From Lancefieldella parvula (GTDB lineage: Bacteria > Actinomycetota > Coriobacteriia > Coriobacteriales > Atopobiaceae): DNA of 64,000 nucleotides. Position 1 is the stretch's first letter; every line of letters starts with the position of its first letter. The stretch lies in NCBI GenBank assembly GCA_023300185.1, contig CP097092.1:1-64000 (forward strand), given 5' to 3'. A program made the translations under genes and the position numbers. Under the pieces are notes generated by a model, which was not told where the DNA came from, searched no databases, and saw only the letters and a list, made by a program, of their open reading frames with translations. Positions 9,572 to 17,657 of the stretch are shown one piece after another.

Positions 9572-10063
9572 TTATGAGAAATCCTCAGGAGAGACATCCT
9601 CAATAAACTGGCGGAACTCCTCAAGCTCTTGGGCCTGAACGTCCTTCTCGACATCAGTAAAGTCTGGAGCAGCAGCAATTTCTAGAACGCTCTCGTCAGC
9701 AAAGATGGGAGCGTTTGTTCTTACTGCCAGCGCAATTGCGTCGGACGGACGAGCATCCACGTAAATATGCTCTCCCTCTTTAGAGATGAGCTCAATTTGC
9801 GAGAAGAACGTGGTGCCGCGGACGCCTACAATGCGCACGCTTTTAATATCTGCATCCAGAGAATCAAGAACGGAGCGGAGAAGGTCATGTGTCAGAGGTC
9901 TCTCGGTAGATTCTTGATCTATACCAAGGCTGATAGCAGATGCCTCAATGTTGCCAATCTTGATAGGAAGACTTAAAGAAGAGACGCCGCGTGGGTCATG
10001 AAGACGCAGGACAATAACGGAAGAGATTGGTCCTCCTCCGACAACAACTGTCTGTATGTCCAT
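9572..10063 (-). CDS. Bifunctional nuclease family protein (BFN/DUF151)
   Basis: The 163-residue product resembles the bifunctional nuclease (DUF151) family: an N-terminal strand pattern MDIQTVVVGGGPISSVIV, a central block with RPLTHDLL, and the conserved segment VDARPSDAIALAVRTNAPIF that defines the family. Members have been reported to have nuclease activity, but cellular roles are poorly known. I chose ATG 10063 over an in-frame TTG at 10162 because homology-like sequence starts at MDIQ. It stands alone, convergent with gyrA and divergent from the tRNA genes. Confidence 0.85.
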   Translation of the reverse strand: MDIQTVVVGGGPISSVIVLRLHDPRGVSSLSLPIKIGNIEASAISLGIDQESTERPLTHDLLRSVLDSLDADIKSVRIVGVRGTTFFSQIELISKEGEHIYVDARPSDAIALAVRTNAPIFADESVLEIAAAPDFTDVEKDVQAQELEEFRQFIEDVSPEDFS

Positions 10064-10190
10064 ACGTTTTAGTGACACAAACACTCCAAATAGCACGCCA
10101 TTTATCAATCTTTGGGCAGATAGTCTACGACTCTCTGTTCTGCATTTCATACCCAATTTCAAGAAACTTTAAAACAAAACAAAAAAAGTG

Positions 10191-10219
10191 TTGACCTACG
10201 AGAAGTATGGAGGTATTAT
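10191..10219 (+). promoter_or_regulatory. Sigma-70-type promoter of tRNA-Ile/tRNA-Ala
   Basis: TTGACC (10191-10196) and TATTAT (10214-10219) are separated by 17 bp, close to the consensus, and the tRNA starts 14 bp after the -10 element. Confidence 0.8.
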
Positions 10220-10232
10220 TTTTCCCTGCGTT

Positions 10233-10309
10233 GGGCCTGTAGCTCAGTTGGTCAGAGCGTCCGGCTGATAACCGGGAGGTCACAAGTTCAAACCTTGTCA
10301 GGCCCACCA
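10233..10309 (+). tRNA. tRNA-Ile (GAT)
   Basis: A 77-nt cloverleaf: acceptor GGGCCTG pairs with CAGGCCC, the anticodon GAT sits at 10267-10269 in the loop CTGATAA, the T-loop is TTCAAAC, and CCA is encoded. Placement right after gyrA with tRNA-Ala is the arrangement known from Mycobacterium and other Actinobacteria. Confidence 0.97.
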
Positions 10310-10320
10310 CTTTATGTGAC

Positions 10321-10390
10321 AATAGTCACCCCAACGTTAGCCGAGTCGCCGTTGGGGTGATTATTAAAACCTTCTGGGCCCAACCAGAAG
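10321..10390 (+). other. Two hairpins in the tRNA-Ile/tRNA-Ala spacer
   Basis: The first hairpin pairs AATAGTCACCCCAACG (10321-10336) with its near-complement at 10350-10365, 16 bp with one G-U pair. The second pairs CTTCTGG (10371-10377) with CCAGAAG (10384-10390). Neither is followed by a T run, so they may be processing signals for the dicistronic tRNA precursor rather than terminators. This role is inferred. Confidence 0.6.
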
Positions 10391-10397
10391 TCAGTAC

Positions 10398-10473
10398 GGG
10401 GAATTAGCTCAGCTGGGAGAGCGCGGGCTTTGCAAGCCTGAGGTCAGGGGTTCGATCCCCCTATTCTCCACCA
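10398..10473 (+). tRNA. tRNA-Ala (TGC)
   Basis: A 76-nt cloverleaf: acceptor GGGGAAT pairs with ATTCTCC (with one G-T pair), the anticodon TGC is at 10431-10433, the T-arm is GGGGTTCGATCCCC, and CCA is encoded. Confidence 0.97.
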
Positions 10474-10480
10474 AATGTTC

Positions 10481-10511
10481 AAGGCCAGGGATTTCGTCCC
10501 TGGCCTTTTTG
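10481..10511 (+). terminator. Terminator after tRNA-Ala
   Basis: AAGGCCAGGGA pairs with TCCCTGGCCTT across a TTTCG loop, followed by a run of T. Confidence 0.9.
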
Positions 10512-10613
10512 CTAGTTATTTTTCAAAATAGCACTCATGAAAGATGCAAAAGACGCGGTTGCGCCATAAAACATACCGATGACCGTTATTTTTACCCACT
10601 TATCGAATAGTTA

Positions 10614-10707
10614 CATGTTTTTACAACAAACATGAGTAGGATTTACACAAGAGTATGTTCTTTTCATTGGCAGCTGTGGATAACCACAAGGAGAGAAAAG
10701 AGTTCTT
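10614..10707 (+). promoter_or_regulatory. Upstream region of the iron-type ABC importer: inverted repeat and DnaA-box match
   Basis: CATGTTT (10614-10620) and AAACATG (10628-10634) form a 21-bp inverted repeat with a 7-bp spacer that could be a repressor operator. It does not resemble the DtxR or Fur consensus that I know. TGTGGATAA at 10675-10683 is an exact reverse complement of the DnaA box TTATCCACA, 25 bp before the start codon. The ribosome binding site AAGGAGAG follows. Confidence 0.5.
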
Positions 10708-11847
10708 ATGTCAAATCTTACTCGTCGTAACTTTTTTGGAGTCAGCGCAGTTGTAGCAGGCTTGGGTATCACTGCCTGCAAAAAGTCCGATTCAGACGCT
10801 GGCGAGAAGAAAGAATCTGACACCAACTCTACAGACGCGGTTGGAGCACCAGAAGAGCTGGTAAAGGCAGCAAAAGAAGAGGGTAAGCTGATTGTTTACG
10901 GCTCTTGTGAGGAAGAGTATCTAAACGCAGTTTGCGCCAATTTCAAGAGTCTGTATGGCATTGATGTTCAGGCACAGCGTCTGTCAACCGGAGAAGTTGC
11001 TGCAAAGATTGAGGAAGAGAACGGTCATCCATCAGCAGATGTTTGGTTTGGCGGAACAACCGATCCTTACAATGTCACCTCCTCAAAGGGTCTTCTTGAG
11101 CAGTACGAGCCAAAGAATGCATCTCACCTTATTTCCGATAAGTTCAAGAGTACCAATAAAGACTGGTACGGAATTTATAAGGGTATTTTGGGCATTCTGT
11201 ACGATAAGGAAGAGCTACAGCGTCTTAAGCTTGACGTGCCTCAGGACTATAAGGACCTTATTGATCCTAAATATAAGGGTCTTATTTGGTCTTCCAACTA
11301 CAATACTGCTGGTACCGCAAAGTTGATTATCAACACTGTTATTCAGAAATATGGTCATGATCAGGGTATTCAGTATCTTGTTGACCTTGATAAGAACATT
11401 GCTCAGTACACCAAGAGTGGCTCTGGTCCTTCCAAGGCTATTGGAGCCGGTGAGTGCACCATCGGAATTGGTATGCTCCACGATGGTATTTATCAGATTG
11501 TTGACCAAGAGCATGAGAATGTTGGTCTTCAAATTCCAAGCTCTGGCGCATCATACGAGGTTGGTGCAACCGCAATCTTCAAGGGCGCTGCACATCCAAA
11601 CGCAGCTAAGCTCTGGATTGAGTATGCATTGTCTCCAGCTTGCGTCGATCTTGCTCAGAAGAACGGCTCTTACCAGTTCCTGGTAATTGACGACGCAAAG
11701 CAGCCTGAGATTGCAACTGAGTACGGTCTTGATCCAAATAACGTTATGGACTACAACTTCGAAGACGCTAAGAAAAACACCGAGCAGTATGTCAAGGACG
11801 TTATGCAGGCACTTGGTGGCGGAGACAGCCGCTTTAAGACCGAGTAA
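10708..11847 (+). CDS. Iron(III)-type ABC transporter substrate-binding lipoprotein
   Basis: The 379-residue product is an extracellular binding protein of the AfuA/FbpA family (COG1840 type), which carry ferric iron or, in some relatives, 2-aminoethylphosphonate or polyamine-like ligands. The N-terminus has a twin-arginine motif R6-R7-N-F-F and a lipobox GITAC with Cys24, so it is predicted to be exported folded by Tat and lipid-anchored. A Ser/Asp/Glu-rich linker (about 25-45) precedes the two-lobed domain. It is the first gene of an importer operon with a fused permease and ATPase. The exact ligand is not shown by the sequence. Confidence 0.9.
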   Translation: MSNLTRRNFFGVSAVVAGLGITACKKSDSDAGEKKESDTNSTDAVGAPEELVKAAKEEGKLIVYGSCEEEYLNAVCANFKSLYGIDVQAQRLSTGEVAAKIEEENGHPSADVWFGGTTDPYNVTSSKGLLEQYEPKNASHLISDKFKSTNKDWYGIYKGILGILYDKEELQRLKLDVPQDYKDLIDPKYKGLIWSSNYNTAGTAKLIINTVIQKYGHDQGIQYLVDLDKNIAQYTKSGSGPSKAIGAGECTIGIGMLHDGIYQIVDQEHENVGLQIPSSGASYEVGATAIFKGAAHPNAAKLWIEYALSPACVDLAQKNGSYQFLVIDDAKQPEIATEYGLDPNNVMDYNFEDAKKNTEQYVKDVMQALGGGDSRFKTE

Positions 11848-11906
11848 ACACCACGCGGATAAGCAACTAAACAATGCTGTTGCTCAAGATCTGAGTGGCA
11901 GATTAT

Positions 11907-11936
11907 ACTGGGTAGGCAGAGATCTGCCTACCCAGT
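11907..11936 (+). other. Intercistronic stem-loop between binding protein and permease
   Basis: ACTGGGTAGGCAGA (11907-11920) is perfectly complementary to TCTGCCTACCCAGT (11923-11936). There is no T run after it. Such a stem after a binding-protein gene usually protects the upstream mRNA or acts as a weak attenuator, giving more binding protein than permease. That role is inferred. Confidence 0.65.
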
Positions 11937-11986
11937 TCCACATAGAGCTTTGCGTATAGGTTTAGTGTTTCAGAGTTAGGACCAGC

Positions 11987-13696
11987 ATGGCAAAATCCCA
12001 GAGCGCTCGACTTGAGCGAAAAAAGCTCCTTGGCGATCCAATTTTGATAACGACCATTGTCGTTCTTATCGCCTTCTTAACCCTTTTTATTCTGTATCCT
12101 CTTGCCATTCTTATGGTTGACTCTGTAGTCTCCGATAACGGAGTTACCTTTGATGTCTTTACTCGCGTCTTGGCCATGCCTTCCTTTAGCCATGCAATTA
12201 CCAACACCCTTAGGGTTGGATTTGCAGTAGGCATTTTATCAGCGCTTATTGGTCTTCTTTTTGCGTATGTTGAAGTGTACGTAAAGCTTCGTACAAAGTT
12301 TATGACAGGCCTTTTCCGCGTGGTTTCCATGCTTCCTGTTGTTTCTCCGCCATTTGTTCTCTCGCTTTCCATGATTATGATGTTTGGCAAGAAAGGCCTG
12401 ATTACTCGAGGTCTTTTAGGAATTTTTGACAACAACATCTATGGCTTCTGGGGCATTTTTATTGTCCAGACTATGTCGTTTTTCCCTGTGTGTTACATGA
12501 TGCTTAAGGGTCTGCTTAAAAACATTGACCCATCCCTTGAAGAAGCAGCACGTGACATGGGCGCAAGCCGCTGGAAGGTATTTACCAGCGTTACGCTTCC
12601 TCTTATTTTGCCTGGTTTAGGCAACGCTTTTCTCGTCTCATTTATTGAGTCGATTGCAGACTTTGCTAATCCAATGATTATTGGTGGCTCCTACGATACC
12701 CTGGCAACAACTATCTACCTGCAGATTACAGGCGCATATGACAAGCAGGGCGCGGCTGCTATGGCTGTTGTTCTTCTTTCCATTACGCTGCTCATGTTTG
12801 TTGTTCAGAAGTTTGTGTTGGAAGCAAAGAGCACGTCTACACTTTCGGGCAAAGCAACGCGAGCCAGGATGCTTATTACAGACAATTCTGTTCGCATTCC
12901 ACTTACCATTCTTTGCGCACTAGTCGCACTCTTTGTTATTGGCATGTACCTCTGCGTTCCTTATGGTTCGTTTGTTCGTTCCTGGGGCTCTAATTACGAG
13001 TTAACAACAAAGTGGTTTGAGCAGGTATTTACCAAGTACCACGGTCTGCAGGCGTTTAGCGACTCGTTTATGCTCTCGCTTATTGCCGCACCAATTACCG
13101 CTCTGCTTTCGATGATTATTTCTTACCTGGTAGTAAAACGTCGCTTCCGTGGCCGTGGTTTTATCGAGGCTGTATCCATGCTTGCCATGGCAGTTCCTGG
13201 TACGGTTTTGGGCGTTGGCTATATTCGCGGTTTCTCAAGCGGTGTCATGCACACAGGATTTTTGCAAGGCCTGTATGGCACGGGACTTATCTTGATTATT
13301 GTCTTTGTCGTACGTTCGCTTCCTACAGGAACACGCTCGGGTATCTCGGCACTTCGTCAGATTGATAAATCAATTGAGGAGTCCGCATACGACATGGGCG
13401 CCGACAGCTTTACGGTGTTTATGACCGTTACGCTGCCGCTGATTAAAGACTCGTTCTTGTCGGGCCTGGTAACGGCGTTTGTTCGTTCCATCACCGCAAT
13501 TTCCGCAGTTATTCTCTTGGTCACACCAGAGTTCCTGCTCATTACCGTTCAGATCAATGAGTTTGCAGGTAAGGGTTCATATGGTATGGCCTGCGCCTTT
13601 GCAACAATTCTGATTGTTATTACCTATGGCTCGGTATTGCTTATGAATTGGGCCATCAAACACTTTGGCACCAGCCGAGCACTCAAGGAGGAGTAA
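11987..13696 (+). CDS. Iron(III)-type ABC transporter permease, two fused permease domains
   Basis: The 569-residue membrane protein has two copies of the binding-protein-dependent permease domain, as in FbpB/AfuB (COG1178). Each half carries an EAA loop contacting the ATPase: EEAARDMGASRWKVFTSVTLP near residue 185, and EESAYDMGADSFTVFMTVTLP near residue 464 (both read with one or two extra residues at the ends). About 12 hydrophobic segments are visible. It lies 140 bp after the binding-protein gene and 3 bp before the ATPase gene, so the three form one importer. Confidence 0.92.
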   Translation: MAKSQSARLERKKLLGDPILITTIVVLIAFLTLFILYPLAILMVDSVVSDNGVTFDVFTRVLAMPSFSHAITNTLRVGFAVGILSALIGLLFAYVEVYVKLRTKFMTGLFRVVSMLPVVSPPFVLSLSMIMMFGKKGLITRGLLGIFDNNIYGFWGIFIVQTMSFFPVCYMMLKGLLKNIDPSLEEAARDMGASRWKVFTSVTLPLILPGLGNAFLVSFIESIADFANPMIIGGSYDTLATTIYLQITGAYDKQGAAAMAVVLLSITLLMFVVQKFVLEAKSTSTLSGKATRARMLITDNSVRIPLTILCALVALFVIGMYLCVPYGSFVRSWGSNYELTTKWFEQVFTKYHGLQAFSDSFMLSLIAAPITALLSMIISYLVVKRRFRGRGFIEAVSMLAMAVPGTVLGVGYIRGFSSGVMHTGFLQGLYGTGLILIIVFVVRSLPTGTRSGISALRQIDKSIEESAYDMGADSFTVFMTVTLPLIKDSFLSGLVTAFVRSITAISAVILLVTPEFLLITVQINEFAGKGSYGMACAFATILIVITYGSVLLMNWAIKHFGTSRALKEE

Positions 13697-13699
13697 CAC

Positions 13700-14779
13700 A
13701 TGGCTACAGAGAAAAAAGGCGTTCGCCTTGAGCACATTTCTAAGATTTATCAGGATCAGAAGACTGGCAAAGACTTCTACGCAGTTCAAGACGCTAACAT
13801 CACTATTGCTCCTGGCGAGTTTGTAACGCTGCTTGGTCCTTCTGGCTGCGGAAAGACCACTATTCTGCGCATGATTGCTGGTTTTGAGAGCCCTGATGAG
13901 GGAAAGATTTTCCTCGGCGATGAGCAGATTGATGAGCTCACTCCAAACAAGCGCGATACGGCAATGGTGTTCCAGAGCTATGCGTTGCTTCCTCACTACA
14001 ACATCTTTGACAATGTTGCCTATGGCCTCAAGCTCCGCAAAATGGATAAGGCAGTAATTCGCGAGAAGGTCCTTCATATCCTGGGTCTTGTTGGACTTGA
14101 GGGCATGGAAGAGCGTATGACCAACCAGCTTTCTGGTGGTCAGCAGCAGCGTGTTGCTTTGGCGCGTGCTCTGGTTATTGAGCCAAGCGTTCTTCTCTTT
14201 GACGAGCCTCTTTCAAACCTTGACGCTAAGCTCCGCGTTGACATGCGTAACGAGATTCGTCGCATTCAGCAGGAGGCTGGCATTACTGCTATCTACGTTA
14301 CACATGACCAGTCAGAGGCAATGGCGCTTTCAGACAACATCATCATTATGAAAAAGGGTGTTGTGGATCAGGTTGGCGATCCTCAGACGGTTTACTATCA
14401 CCCAGCAGACGAGTTTGTTGCAGACTTTATTGGCGAGTCAAACTTCCTACATGCAACCATTGCAGACAAGCTTGATTCTGAGACAGCACTTTGCCGCTTT
14501 GAGGGCCATGAGTTTGAGGCCAGCGGATGTTCTCACCTAGATAAGGGCAAAGAGTGCTGCATTGTTCTTCGCCCAGAGTCCGCACGCCTTGCTGATGAGG
14601 GAACGCTTGCTTGCGAGGTAGTGCTTTCTCGCTTCATGGGCCACTACCAGAACTACCACGTTATGGTTGGAGATACGCTCATTAAGATCACGGACTTCAA
14701 CCCTCGCACTCATAAGATTTACAACGTTGGTGACCACGCCTTTGTTGACTTTACCAAAGACGAGGTTCACGTTCTGTAA
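13700..14779 (+). CDS. Iron(III)-type ABC transporter ATP-binding protein
   Basis: The 359-residue product is a PotA/FbpC-type ATPase. It shows Walker A GPSGCGKTT near residue 40, signature LSGGQQQR, Walker B VLLFDEPLSNLD, and the H-loop in YVTHDQSEAMAL, then a C-terminal regulatory TOBE-like domain (about 280-359). It follows the permease after 3 bp, behind the ribosome binding site AAGGAGGAG, and is closed by a terminator built from two copies of the 9-mer TGGCGAGAA. Confidence 0.93.
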   Translation: MATEKKGVRLEHISKIYQDQKTGKDFYAVQDANITIAPGEFVTLLGPSGCGKTTILRMIAGFESPDEGKIFLGDEQIDELTPNKRDTAMVFQSYALLPHYNIFDNVAYGLKLRKMDKAVIREKVLHILGLVGLEGMEERMTNQLSGGQQQRVALARALVIEPSVLLFDEPLSNLDAKLRVDMRNEIRRIQQEAGITAIYVTHDQSEAMALSDNIIIMKKGVVDQVGDPQTVYYHPADEFVADFIGESNFLHATIADKLDSETALCRFEGHEFEASGCSHLDKGKECCIVLRPESARLADEGTLACEVVLSRFMGHYQNYHVMVGDTLIKITDFNPRTHKIYNVGDHAFVDFTKDEVHVL

Positions 14780-14803
14780 GCGCTTTAGTTAAAGCAGTAA
14801 CGT

Positions 14804-14839
14804 ATGGCGAGAAGATCCGTTGGTCTTCTCGCCATTTTT
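14804..14839 (+). terminator. Terminator made of an inverted pair of TGGCGAGAA
   Basis: ATGGCGAGAAGA (14804-14815) pairs perfectly with TCTTCTCGCCAT (14824-14835), followed by TTTTT. It terminates the importer operon. Each arm contains one copy of the over-represented 9-mer, in opposite orientation. Confidence 0.9.
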
Positions 14840-14840
14840 G

Positions 14841-15840
14841 TTAGATGGTTGATTTGAGCCAGTTTAGCTTGCAGGTGAGCAGCTTGTGATCAGGCTCAAG
14901 CGAGGGATCTTTGATTCTTTTAAGGAGCATCTTGCACGCGGCGTAGCCCTCTTCATAGACAGGCTCGACAATGGTTGAGATGCTTTTAACGGGTAGGTCA
15001 GTCCAATCAGTGTTGTTGAATCCCAACAGGCCAACTTGCTTTGGAATTACTGTCTCGTAGGATTGCAAGGCATTATAGACACTTTTAAGAGCCCATTGAT
15101 TTGGCACAAATACCAGCGTTTTCTTTGACGGAAGAATGTGATTATTGAGCCATTGCGTGATGTCAGAGATAGACAGCGTACTTTGCTCCATGGTGAGACG
15201 CTCATGAGGTTTATTTAAGGCCTCTAAAGCATCAGTGAAGCCAGATTCTCGTTCAATTCTGGTACGACCTTTTGGCTCTCCACCAATGATTAAAAAGTTT
15301 TCGTATCCGCGTTCAACGCAGTGCGACGCTGCTGAATAAACGCCGTCATAGAGGTTACTTTTTATCCAGGAAGTATTAAGGGCAAGAAGGTCGCAGTCAA
15401 AATAGACAACGGGTTTTCCAACTTTAGCAATTCGTCTATCTACCGCTCTGAATTGATTGGTGGGCTGGATAAGCATGCCATCTGCTCCAATTGAAAGCAT
15501 TTTCTCAACCCAGTCAGCTTCAAGCGTGGGGTCAAAACGAGAATTGCAAATAATTGTCTGATATCCAGCCTCAAGAGCAGCATCTTCAATACCGTTAGTC
15601 ATTTGAGCTGCCCAGCGCATTAGTGTTGTCCAGGATGAGAACAGCAATAATTCCAGAGCTCTTCTTAACCATGGCTTGAGCTTGGGCGCTTGGAATATAT
15701 CCCGTATTTTCGATTGCTTTTTTGATACGTTGCTTAGTTGCTTCGGACATCTTTTCAAAGTGTCCGTTAAGGTAATTCGAAACGGTAGCAATAGAAACAT
15801 TTGCTAATTTTGCAAGGTCAATGATAGTGGTCTTAGACAT
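14841..15840 (-). pseudogene. LacI-family transcriptional regulator, frameshifted
   Basis: The first ~80 residues from ATG 15840 are a LacI-type helix-turn-helix (TTIIDLAKLANVSIATVS) and hinge, ending at a stop near 15598. The periplasmic-binding-like ligand domain (AAQMTNGIEDAALEAGY to the end) continues in the +1 frame, so one extra base lies near 15615-15625, for instance in GGG. Removing one G restores a continuous protein of about 332 residues. Both parts look otherwise intact, so the lesion is recent or a sequencing error. An in-frame GTG at 15846 is less likely as the start. It is divergent from a fructose-type PTS operon with LacI-like operators in between, so it probably regulates that operon. 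Confidence 0.85.
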
Positions 15841-15917
15841 TGGCACTCATTTCACCGAAATTTTTACAAGGTACTTGCAAAATACCAACGTTAGTGAGTG
15901 TGCTGGATTCTACGTTG

Positions 15918-15969
15918 GTTAAACGTTTAACAAAATTCATCATAACACAAGGTAGATTAGACGTTTACC
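15918..15969 (+). promoter_or_regulatory. LacI-type operators before the PTS operon
   Basis: GTTAAACGTTTAAC (15918-15931) is a perfect 14-bp palindrome with the central CG typical of LacI-family sites. A second copy, ATTAGACGTTTACC (15956-15969), matches 11 of 14 positions, with 38 bp between starts. They lie between the divergent regulator and the PTS genes, so they likely bind the neighbouring LacI-type protein. Confidence 0.75.
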
Positions 15970-16092
15970 GAAATCCTCTTTTAAAAAAGATTGAAACAAT
16001 GCAAAGTATGAGTTGGAAACGTACGTCGTCAAAAGACGTGCTCGTGCGCCCCGCTTAGGGGCTCACAACTTACTTTGCGAGAGGACATAACC

Positions 16093-16413
16093 ATGAACAT
16101 CGTTGCTGTATGCGCTTGCACGGTTGGAATTGCTCACACCTGGATGGCAAAAGAGGCCATTGAGAAAGAATGTGAACGTCGCGGCTATGAATTCAAGGTA
16201 GAGGCTCAGGGCGGTTACGGTATTGAGAACGAGCTTGAGCAGGACGAAGTTGACGCTGCCGACGTTGTTCTTCTCGCCATTGCAATTGGCATCGAAGGCG
16301 ATGAGCGTTTTGACGAGAAACGCGATGAGGGTCGCGTTCTAACGTTGGATCCTTCGCTGGCTATCGCAGATCCAGCAAAGGTTATTGATCAGGTAGTTGC
16401 GCTGGCTGAGTAG
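16093..16413 (+). CDS. PTS fructose-family EIIB component
   Basis: The 106-residue product is an EIIB domain of the fructose/mannitol PTS family, which passes phosphate from EIIA to the incoming sugar. The active-site loop VCACTVGIAHTWMAKEAIE holds the phosphorylated cysteine, where most relatives read CPTGIAHT. The start ATG 16093 follows GAGAGG; an in-frame TTG at 16075 is less likely. EIIC follows after 44 bp. No EIIA gene is present in the cluster. Confidence 0.92.
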   Translation: MNIVAVCACTVGIAHTWMAKEAIEKECERRGYEFKVEAQGGYGIENELEQDEVDAADVVLLAIAIGIEGDERFDEKRDEGRVLTLDPSLAIADPAKVIDQVVALAE

Positions 16414-16457
16414 CAAGCGCGTAAGTGATAACGCAAGGAAGAAGAGAGGAGAAACCC

Positions 16458-17528
16458 ATGGCAGAGGAAAAGAGTCCCTCAGTTTTGGGCAAGGTCGGAA
16501 AAGACCTTCTAAAGGCGTTTAACACTGGTGTTTCGTACTTTATTCCTATTGTTGTAGTTGGCGGAGTCTTCTTGGCTTTCTCGCTAGCTACAGGAACTGC
16601 AGGAAAAGACGGTATTGAAGTCACCAATCCTTTGATGCAGAGCCTCAACCTTATTGGTATGGCTGGCATCAAGATGATGATTCCAGTCCTTGCTGCTTAC
16701 ATTGCCTATTCTTTGGGCGGAAAGCCTGCTCTGGCACCTGGCTTTGTCCTTGGTTACCTGGCAAGCAATCCTGTTCCTGTAGGTGAGGTTCAGGTTTCTA
16801 CTGGCTTCTTGGGCGCAATGGTCCTTGGCGTTGCTGCTGGCTACCTTGTCCAGTGGATGAAGAGCTGGAAGGTCAATAACACCATCCGCACCATCATGCC
16901 AATTCTGATTATCCCAAGTTTGTCTTCACTGGCTCTTGGCATGCTCTACATCTACGTTTTGGCAGCTCCACTTGGCGCATTCATGGACTGGCTGACCAGC
17001 CTGCTTTCAAGTCTTCAGGGCGGTTCCGCAGTTGTACTCGGCATTGTAATTGGCCTTATGACCGCATTTGATATGGGTGGCCCAGTTAACAAGACTGCTT
17101 CTACCTTCACCATGGCTCTTATGACCGCAGGTGTTTATGGTCCTAACGGCGCATTCCGTGTTGCTGTTGCTATTCCTCCACTGGTCTGCGGTGTTGCATC
17201 TCTTATTGCTCGCAGCAAGTTTGACGACACTGATAGGCAGATGGGCATCTCCGCAGTCTTTATGGGACTCATTGGTATTACCGAGGGCGCAATTCCATTT
17301 GCTGTTAAGGATCTTGCACACACCCTTCCTGCAATCATGATTGGTTCTGCAGTTGGTGCTGGTCTTGCTGCATGGCACGGTATTGAGTGCTTTGTTCCTC
17401 ACGGTGGCATGATTGTTGCTGCAGCTACAAACAACATTGCCCTCTACACCCTTGATATGGCAATTGGCGTTGCAGTTGGCGTTGCAATTCTTGTTCTTAC
17501 CAAGCCAAAGCTTGAGGACAACAAGTAA
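16458..17528 (+). CDS. PTS fructose-family EIIC component (permease)
   Basis: The 356-residue integral membrane protein shows the fructose-family EIIC features: GVSYFIPIVVVGGVFLAFS in the first segment, about nine or ten hydrophobic segments, the conserved DMGGPVNKTA motif, GITEGAIPFA (the sugar-binding GITE motif), and HGGMIV near the end. ATG 16458 lies behind GAGAGGAG. It translocates and, with the EIIB protein, phosphorylates a sugar; the sugar is unknown but the neighbouring aldolase-type gene suggests a hexitol or galactose/tagatose-type substrate. Confidence 0.93.
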   Translation: MAEEKSPSVLGKVGKDLLKAFNTGVSYFIPIVVVGGVFLAFSLATGTAGKDGIEVTNPLMQSLNLIGMAGIKMMIPVLAAYIAYSLGGKPALAPGFVLGYLASNPVPVGEVQVSTGFLGAMVLGVAAGYLVQWMKSWKVNNTIRTIMPILIIPSLSSLALGMLYIYVLAAPLGAFMDWLTSLLSSLQGGSAVVLGIVIGLMTAFDMGGPVNKTASTFTMALMTAGVYGPNGAFRVAVAIPPLVCGVASLIARSKFDDTDRQMGISAVFMGLIGITEGAIPFAVKDLAHTLPAIMIGSAVGAGLAAWHGIECFVPHGGMIVAAATNNIALYTLDMAIGVAVGVAILVLTKPKLEDNK

Positions 17529-17589
17529 CACATGGCGAGAAACGCATGTACCTTTTGGTCTTAGACCTTAAAAATTGAAGTTAAAAGGA

Positions 17590-17625
17590 GAGGGGCGTAG
17601 GGATTCAACCCCCACGCCCTTCTTA
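17590..17625 (+). other. Possible intercistronic hairpin/attenuator
   Basis: An imperfect stem pairs AGGGGCGTAGGG with CCCCCACGCCCT, followed by TCTT. It lies between the EIIC gene and the aldolase-type gene and may reduce read-through. One copy of the 9-mer TGGCGAGAA sits just upstream at 17533-17541. Confidence 0.4.
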
Positions 17626-17657
17626 TTACCAAGAAACACTCTTGGGAAGGGGTAATT

